This document shows, piece after piece, positions 5,901 to 10,190 of a stretch of DNA of 10,190 bases. The stretch's first letter is position 1; each line of letters starts with the position of its first letter. A model generated the notes under the pieces. The model had not been told where the DNA came from. It did not search any database and worked only from the letters and a program-made list of their open reading frames with translations. Origin of the DNA: Nitrosotalea sp. (GTDB lineage: Archaea > Halobacteriota > Syntropharchaeia > Alkanophagales > Methanospirareceae); the NCBI GenBank assembly GCA_020725315.1, contig DYFG01000053.1, positions 1 to 10,190 on the forward strand. Reading direction: 5' to 3'. The translations under genes and the position numbers were made by a program.

Positions 5901-6275
5901 ATGAAAGAAGGTATCGTAATAAACGAAGACTCGACCGCAGAAGAGCTCGCTCCGATCGCCAAAGCAGTGAATGAATTGCTTGTCATACCAGTAACCATGC
6001 GGAGCAAGAATAAAAAAGGCGTTCGCGTAGAAAAGGGCGAAGTTATCGATTATGAGTATACCGGTCCGATCCTGGAACGTGCGCTCGAGGAGAATCGGTT
6101 GATTCGGACAATCCCTACTACTGGAAAATACGCACGTATGCCGGTTATTGTTGCTCCAGTTCGGAACAGGAAAGATGAAGTTATAGCGGCTTTAGGCGTT
6201 GTGGATGTGGTCGGGACGGTGGATTTAGGAGCGGTATTTGCCGAGTCAGTTCATGTGAAGAAATATCTATTTTGA
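5901..6275 (+). CDS. DUF2111-like protein
   Basis: This 124-residue protein resembles DUF2111, a family I recall mainly from methanogenic archaea. Landmarks are STAEELAPIAKAV (11-23), PVTMRSKNKKGVRVEKGEV (30-48), IDYEYTGPILE (49-59) and VIAALGVVDV (94-103). The C-terminal half (about 65-110) reads like a small sensor (PAS/cache-like) alpha/beta fold, with PVIVAPVRN followed by DEVIAALGVVD. No transmembrane segment or signal peptide is seen. Its molecular role is not known; a cytoplasmic ligand-sensing role is inference. The ATG is fixed by an in-frame stop at 5880-5882. There is no close ribosome binding site. A TATA-like CTTTTTAA spans the preceding gene's stop codon (5855-5862), about 40 nt upstream, so the gene may have its own promoter and a short leader. 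Confidence 0.75.
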   Translation: MKEGIVINEDSTAEELAPIAKAVNELLVIPVTMRSKNKKGVRVEKGEVIDYEYTGPILERALEENRLIRTIPTTGKYARMPVIVAPVRNRKDEVIAALGVVDVVGTVDLGAVFAESVHVKKYLF

Positions 6276-6330
6276 GTGCCCTCAAGCACAAATGATTGAA
6301 AATATAGATGAAAAAAGAGAAAATCAAAAG

Positions 6331-6369
6331 TTATTAATATGCCTGAATCGTTGAAGAGAAAGAGGTGAT
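6331..6369 (+). promoter_or_regulatory. TATA-like box and ribosome binding site
   Basis: TTATTAATA (6331-6339) is centred about 43 nt before the ATG at 6378. AGAGGTGAT (6361-6369) lies 8 nt before the start. The expected transcript start falls near 6361, directly at the ribosome binding site, giving a leader of about 17 nt. Confidence 0.5.
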
Positions 6370-6377
6370 AGAAAAAG

Positions 6378-6623
6378 ATGTTGTTCATCACATGCGTGAG
6401 AGTTAATCCCGGTAAGGTGGAGGAAGCGAGAAAATTCGGTGACAAGATACTCCGGGAACCGCCCAAAGGCGTCAAGTTCCTGCAAGTTTATCATACGCTG
6501 GGCAGGTATGACGCAATATGGATTTACGAGGCGGAAGATGCAAAAACGATCGAGGAGTTTCTCCATCAAAGCAGGGATGTTGCAACAACTGAAACCTGGG
6601 TTGCATTTGCAAGGGAGACGTAA
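6378..6623 (+). CDS. GYD/dimeric alpha-beta-barrel-like small protein
   Basis: The protein has 81 residues. Its pattern is an N-terminal strand (LFITCVRVN), a helix (KVEEARKFGDKIL), a strand-turn-strand ending in LGRYDAIWIYEAED (41-54), a second helix (AKTIEEFLHQ) and a last strand (TWVAFARE). This is the ferredoxin-like layout of GYD-domain and related dimeric alpha-beta-barrel proteins, and G-R-Y-D (42-45) matches the GYD motif. Such proteins bind small ligands or act as stress-related subunits, and some relatives are the ligand-binding part of Lrp/AsnC regulators. There is no DNA-binding domain here, so a cytoplasmic homomultimer is expected. DUF3303 is an alternative family name. The gene has its own promoter and a strong ribosome binding site, and a T-rich hairpin follows it. 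Confidence 0.65.
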   Translation: MLFITCVRVNPGKVEEARKFGDKILREPPKGVKFLQVYHTLGRYDAIWIYEAEDAKTIEEFLHQSRDVATTETWVAFARET

Positions 6624-6660
6624 AGAGGGATTGCTTTTTATTTTCCTCTTTTTTATTTTT
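6622..6660 (+). terminator. hairpin with T-rich tail after the GYD-like gene
   Basis: AAAGAGG (6622-6628), overlapping the stop codon, pairs with CCTCTTT (6645-6651). A nearly uninterrupted T-run follows to 6660. T-rich tracts of this kind terminate archaeal transcription. It separates this gene from the CBS-domain gene, which has its own TATA box. Confidence 0.55.
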
Positions 6661-6696
6661 AAATTCTGTTCCCATAAATTTAAAGAATCCTGGATG

Positions 6697-6739
6697 TATA
6701 AATATCAAAGGAACCATCCAACTTCTTTTTAAAGGGGTG
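6697..6739 (+). promoter_or_regulatory. TATA box and ribosome binding site of the CBS gene
   Basis: TATAAATA (6697-6704) is centred about 44 nt before the ATG at 6744, so transcription should start near 6726. AGGGGTGA (6732-6739) lies 4 nt before the start codon. This is the best promoter match in the window. Confidence 0.6.
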
Positions 6740-6743
6740 AAAA

Positions 6744-7550
6744 ATGAAAGTTCGTGAGATAATGAGCCGTCCGATCATCACTGAAGATGAAGACGCTTCT
6801 GTTACCGAAGTAGTGAAGGACATGGCAGAATTGGGCATTGGCAGTGTGGTCATCACCTCGGAAGGCAAACCCACGGGGATTATTACCGAGCGTGACATCG
6901 CGTTGAAAGTTTTATTGAAGAATAAACGGGCAGATGAGGTAAAAGCAAAGGAGATAATGTCTTCCCCGCTCGTTATTATCGAGCCCGACACCTCGGTAGA
7001 TGATGCAAGTGCACTCGCCGCGAACAAGTGTATAAAAAGGCTGCCCGTGGTTGAAAATGGCGTGCTCGTAGGTATTGTAAGCGTTCGAAACATATTGACA
7101 CTGAAGCCCGAGTATGTGAAACGATTCTATCCAGAGGTACGTCTTTTAGCCAGTGGTTGGACTCTTGATAGACTTGAGCGAGTGTTAAGCGAGAGCGAAG
7201 TATGTTTAGCGGGGAACCATCCTCTGAGCTACAAGCAAAGACTGAAAGATGTCTATGATGAACTGGGAGAACTCGTCAGTTATTATGTAGATGATGTTGA
7301 GCTCACGGATATATTCGAGAGCCTGGAGCAGCTCTGTCAAGAGGTTAAAGGTAAAGGAGAAGGCAAGATGGAGATCTCAGTGGAGGAGCAAAGGAGAGAG
7401 TTAAATAAGATTCTGAGAAAAATCAGGCATACAACGTATTTGAGGAAGCAACAATCAATCTCCAGCTTCGCCGGGGATTTATGGTTAGGCAGTTATCGGT
7501 ATCGCAAAGGCAAAGAGCCTCGATTACCCTTTAAAAGAACTCGACCGTAG
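6744..7550 (+). CDS. CBS-domain pair protein with unassigned C-terminal extension
   Basis: This 268-residue protein begins with two CBS domains, about 1-57 (VREIMSRPIITEDEDASV ... GIITERDIALKVL) and 66-122 (AKEIMSSPLVIIEPDTSV ... GIVSVRNILTL). These normally form a Bateman module that binds adenine nucleotides. The IMS-P starts and the ITERD / SVRN ends are well preserved. Residues 125-268 match no domain I know: a mostly helical, charged region with a likely coiled stretch (EEQRRELNKILRKIRHTTYL, 214-233) and a basic, Arg/Lys-rich tail (251-268). Stand-alone CBS proteins usually regulate a partner by sensing energy charge. The tail might bind nucleic acid or a partner, but this is inference. 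It is a monocistronic unit with a strong promoter, convergent with the glycosyltransferase pair. Confidence 0.85.
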   Translation: MKVREIMSRPIITEDEDASVTEVVKDMAELGIGSVVITSEGKPTGIITERDIALKVLLKNKRADEVKAKEIMSSPLVIIEPDTSVDDASALAANKCIKRLPVVENGVLVGIVSVRNILTLKPEYVKRFYPEVRLLASGWTLDRLERVLSESEVCLAGNHPLSYKQRLKDVYDELGELVSYYVDDVELTDIFESLEQLCQEVKGKGEGKMEISVEEQRRELNKILRKIRHTTYLRKQQSISSFAGDLWLGSYRYRKGKEPRLPFKRTRP

Positions 7551-7620
7551 TAATGAGCTGGTGAATGGAAGAAAGAGAAGAGGGCTCTGAAAAGGAGGTA
7601 CTTATATCTTCCTCTGATTC
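7551..7620. other. convergent intergenic region
   Basis: This 70-bp gap lies between the 3' ends of the CBS gene (plus) and the second glycosyltransferase (minus). On the minus strand it contains pyrimidine-rich stretches that could help termination. An AAGGAGGT string (7593-7600) resembles a ribosome binding site but no start codon follows. No clear hairpin terminator is seen. Confidence 0.4.
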
Positions 7621-8874
7621 TCACCCTCCCGTTATCACATCTTCATAGAGTGCAATCGTACGTTCTGCGATCTTATCCCAGGTGAAATACTTTTCAACGT
7701 GGTTCCTTCCTCTTTTTCCCATCTCCCGCGCTCTTCCACTATCTTTAAGCAAACTGCAGATCTCCCATGCGAGGGCTGCGAAATTGCTGCCATCCGCGAG
7801 AATGCCCGTTTGGTCACGTCCAGAAGGGATTATATGGTCACAGGAGTAACAAACGCCCTTAGAGCAAAGTATAATCGGTTTCTTCATCGCCATCGCCTCT
7901 AACGAGATGATGCTACAAGGTTCGCGGAGCGTAGGGCAAATAACTGCGTCACAAGCGCCGTAATGGACTATCCTTTCTTCTTCTGTCACAGACTCAAACC
8001 TCGCCTTTATCCTATCTCCCAGTCTCAAATCGGTTATCAAATTGGAGACGTCTTGCTCGAACTCACCTCTTCCAAGAATAACCAGTTTTGCCTCCGGGTG
8101 CCTACTTGTCACCAATTGCATTGCTTTCACCAGGTTTATAACGCCCCCGATCTGAGCCAGCCCTCCCACGAAGAGCAGCATCTTCTCTTCAGGTTTAATC
8201 CCGTATCTGCTCCTCAAGACCGTGATCGCTTCAGGCTTAACCCTAATTGGATCGTATTTATCCAAATTGACGGCACTCCAACAAACGGTTATCTTCGTCG
8301 CATCAAATCCATGCGCTGCTAGATACTCGTGTCTGGGATAACATACGGTTATTACACGATCAGCGACCTTAGCAGCAGCTTTTTCGATATGACGAATAAC
8401 TGATGATCCTTCACCAGGTGGTGATCGAACCCCTTCGGTTGAATGAAGATGGAAAACAAAGGGTAAATTGGTCTCTTGCTTTATCAGTATCCCGGCTATC
8501 GCACTGTGCCAGTCGTGTGCGGAGATTATATCAAACGCTAATCCCTCTTTTTTAATAAGCTGGTTAACAAATTTAGTCGCGCTGAGGATGTTGTAGACAA
8601 ACACGTCGTTGAAGAATTTGATCCCCGTGCCTGATATCAGCAGGTCTTCCCTGGTGAGCAACTGGGGCAGTATGCTGCTTCCATTCACGAGCAGTGGTCT
8701 ATTCACATCAATGCCTTTTACCGTCTCTCTCGTCTTCAATGTTCCGTCATTCATCGTAAACACGGAAATATCGTGCCCCAGTTTCTTCATCGCTTGGCAT
8801 ATATTCTCTGCATACGTCCCCAAGCCACTGACTATCAGCGGCGGATATTCCCCCACGAAAAAACCAATCCTCAT
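7621..8874 (-). CDS. diverged GT4 glycosyltransferase paralog, possible pseudoenzyme
   Basis: The 417-residue protein aligns end to end with the neighbouring 8878-10131 product and is clearly a tandem duplicate, mostly identical in the first 70 residues. The frame is intact but signature positions have changed. The Gly-Gly loop IVGGLGTY is IVSGLGTY (S16), and W8 is Gly. HSTEWG is HSTEGV. The phosphate-binding pair of GT-B enzymes in VGRLTAVKG is VGGLAQIGG, so both Arg (G238) and Lys (G243) are lost. EPFGIIALE is EPCSIISLE, which keeps both glutamates (E318, E326). The region 313-345 has five cysteines (C313, C320, C337, C342, C345) that the sister lacks. TAAGGTATG links the two genes (3-nt gap), so they are surely cotranscribed and coupled. 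Loss of transferase activity is inferred; a regulatory or partner role is possible. Confidence 0.85.
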   Translation of the reverse strand: MRIGFFVGEYPPLIVSGLGTYAENICQAMKKLGHDISVFTMNDGTLKTRETVKGIDVNRPLLVNGSSILPQLLTREDLLISGTGIKFFNDVFVYNILSATKFVNQLIKKEGLAFDIISAHDWHSAIAGILIKQETNLPFVFHLHSTEGVRSPPGEGSSVIRHIEKAAAKVADRVITVCYPRHEYLAAHGFDATKITVCWSAVNLDKYDPIRVKPEAITVLRSRYGIKPEEKMLLFVGGLAQIGGVINLVKAMQLVTSRHPEAKLVILGRGEFEQDVSNLITDLRLGDRIKARFESVTEEERIVHYGACDAVICPTLREPCSIISLEAMAMKKPIILCSKGVCYSCDHIIPSGRDQTGILADGSNFAALAWEICSLLKDSGRAREMGKRGRNHVEKYFTWDKIAERTIALYEDVITGG

Positions 8875-8877
8875 ACC

Positions 8878-10131
8878 TTATTTCCCAACTCCCTTTATCA
8901 CATCCTCATATATCGCAATTGTACGTGCGGCGATTTTATCCCAGGTGAAATGCTGTTCCACTCGTTTCCTGCCCTTTTTACCCATCTCTTTCGCGCCCCC
9001 CGTGTCCTCAAGGAGCGAATTTATCCCCCACGCTAGATCCGCAGAATTATTGCCATCAACATGAACGCCTGTTTGGTCAGGCCCTGAAGGGGTAACAAAA
9101 TCCCTGAATCCACTGGTGCCTCGGGCACCAACCACAATGGGCTTCTCCATCGCCATCGCCTCTAAGGCAATGATCCCAAACGGCTCGTACAGAGAAGGAG
9201 CAACAAAGAGATCGCAGGCACCGTAATGCAATATCCTCTCCGTCTCTGGTACAAACTCAAACCTCGTCTTCACTCTATCCCCAATCTTCAAGACGTTGAT
9301 GAGATCGGAAATAGTTCGCTCTAACTCGCCTTTTCCAAGGATAACGAGCTTCGCCTCGGGATGCTTGCTGATGACCATAGGCATCGCTTTTACCAGGTTC
9401 ATGATACCTTTTACCGCGGTCAATCGTCCAACAAAGAGTATCATCCGCTCGTCTGGACTGACCCCATATCTGCCCCTCAAGCCCGCACTATCCTCTTTTG
9501 AGAGCTTGTTTGGATTATATTTTTCCACATTAATGCCATTCCAGCAGACTTTTATTTTATCGGGGTCGAAGCCGTGCCTTATAAGGTCTTCCTGCATCGG
9601 ATAGCTTACCGTTATGATCCCATCAGCTACCTCACCTGAGGTCTTTTCGATATGCATAACCGTCTCTGAGCCACCATTGAGTGCACGACCCCATTCGGTT
9701 GAATGGATGTGGAAGACGAAGGGTAGACCCGTCTCCCGCTTTGCCATTATCCCCGCCATCGCACTCAGCCAGTCATGTGCGCAAATTATATCAAATGTAT
9801 ATCCCTCTTTTCTTACAAGTTCGTTAACAAATTTAGTCGCACTGAGGATGTTGTAGATAAGCACATCGTTGAAGATTTTTATTCCGGTACCCCATCTTCT
9901 CAGGTCTTCGGTCATGCAGAGCGGTAGTATGCTGCCCCCTTCCACAAGCATCGGTCTGTTAACATCAATGCCTTTCAACGTCTCCCTTGTCTTTAACGTC
10001 CCATCGTTCAGGGTAAATACGGAGACGTCATGCCCCAGCTTCACCATTTCAGGGCATATATTCTCTGCATACGTTCCCAAGCCACCAACAATCCTCGGCG
10101 GATATTCCCATATGAAAAATCCAATTCTCAT
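8878..10131 (-). CDS. GT4 (GT-B fold) glycosyltransferase
   Basis: This 417-residue GT4-family glycosyltransferase should move a sugar from an NDP-sugar to an acceptor with retention of configuration. It opens MRIGFFIWEYPPRIVGGLGT, a first Rossmann strand and the Gly-Gly loop (16-17). Further landmarks are AHDW (118-121), HSTEWGR (143-149), WNGINVEKY (197-205), the phosphate-binding Arg and Lys in VGRLTAVKG (R236, K241), and the E-x7-E motif in EPFGIIALE (E316, E324). It has no membrane segment and is probably cytoplasmic or peripheral. Acceptor and donor cannot be read from sequence; the opening resembles archaeal glycogen-synthase-like and exopolysaccharide GT4 enzymes. It is the first gene of a two-gene minus-strand operon. 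An AT-rich TATA-like string (10171-10185) lies about 40-54 nt before the ATG, and the ribosome binding site is weak (GGGATAG). Confidence 0.9.
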   Translation of the reverse strand: MRIGFFIWEYPPRIVGGLGTYAENICPEMVKLGHDVSVFTLNDGTLKTRETLKGIDVNRPMLVEGGSILPLCMTEDLRRWGTGIKIFNDVLIYNILSATKFVNELVRKEGYTFDIICAHDWLSAMAGIMAKRETGLPFVFHIHSTEWGRALNGGSETVMHIEKTSGEVADGIITVSYPMQEDLIRHGFDPDKIKVCWNGINVEKYNPNKLSKEDSAGLRGRYGVSPDERMILFVGRLTAVKGIMNLVKAMPMVISKHPEAKLVILGKGELERTISDLINVLKIGDRVKTRFEFVPETERILHYGACDLFVAPSLYEPFGIIALEAMAMEKPIVVGARGTSGFRDFVTPSGPDQTGVHVDGNNSADLAWGINSLLEDTGGAKEMGKKGRKRVEQHFTWDKIAARTIAIYEDVIKGVGK

Positions 10132-10170
10132 GCTCTATCCCATATTCCGCACATGTTGATAAGATTATCA

Positions 10171-10185
10171 CGAAATTTAAATTTA
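10171..10185 (-). promoter_or_regulatory. TATA-like box of the glycosyltransferase pair
   Basis: On the minus strand TAAATTTAAATTTCG is centred about 47 nt before the ATG at 10131, which would give a leader of about 20 nt. The window ends just beyond, so any upstream element is out of view. Confidence 0.4.
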
Positions 10186-10190
10186 ATTTA

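Noticed and set aside
7591..7600. AAAGGAGGT-like ribosome binding site in the convergent gap.
   Set aside because: No start codon with an open frame follows within a usable distance.
8609..10159. Several plus-strand frames opposite the glycosyltransferases, two of which resemble each other.
   Set aside because: Their resemblance is explained by the duplication of the real minus-strand genes beneath them.

Overview
The window looks like a chromosomal piece of a euryarchaeon related to methanogens and anaerobic methane oxidisers; an ANME-1 / Methanophagales-like or Syntrophoarchaeum-like lineage is my best guess. Signs for this are archaeal promoters (TATA-like boxes about 38-47 nt before start codons), AGGTGA-type ribosome binding sites, a PaREP1-family protein, a DUF2111-like protein (a family I know from methanogens) and a receiver domain of the type common in Methanosarcinales-related archaea. 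The taxonomic call is inference from remembered protein resemblance, not a search.

Layout. Positions 1-1400 are AT-rich and accessory in character: a PaREP1-family gene on the minus strand, a possible 36-codon gene downstream of it, and two nearly identical 55-bp hairpin repeats (1-55 and 1336-1390) bracketing the segment. Positions 1513-2305 are a graveyard. An IS66-type transposase fragment with a frameshift is joined directly to a broken response-regulator receiver that has lost its phosphoacceptor Asp and carries its own frameshift. A minus-strand gene with a ribbon-helix-helix-like N-terminus follows (2310-3008), divergent from a plus-strand cluster.

Positions 3203-5862 form a sugar-nucleotide/glycosyltransferase cluster: a nucleotidyltransferase, a small DUF5752-like protein, a GT4 glycosyltransferase whose N-terminal Rossmann region is disrupted by an internal deletion and frameshift, and a second small paralog of the DUF5752-like protein. 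Positions 5901-7550 hold three small-ligand or sensor-type genes: DUF2111-like, GYD/dimeric alpha-beta-barrel-like, and a two-CBS-domain protein with an unrecognised C-terminal extension. Convergent to these, on the minus strand from 10131 down to 7621, is a tandem pair of 417-residue GT4 glycosyltransferases. The first looks intact. The second has lost the Arg/Lys phosphate-binding pair and other signature residues, yet keeps full length and has gained a cluster of cysteines.

Together the plus- and minus-strand sugar genes suggest a locus for making a polysaccharide or glycoconjugate from an activated sugar. It has been remodelled by duplication and decay: a duplicated DUF5752-like gene, a duplicated GT4 gene with one diverged copy, and one GT4 gene that appears broken.
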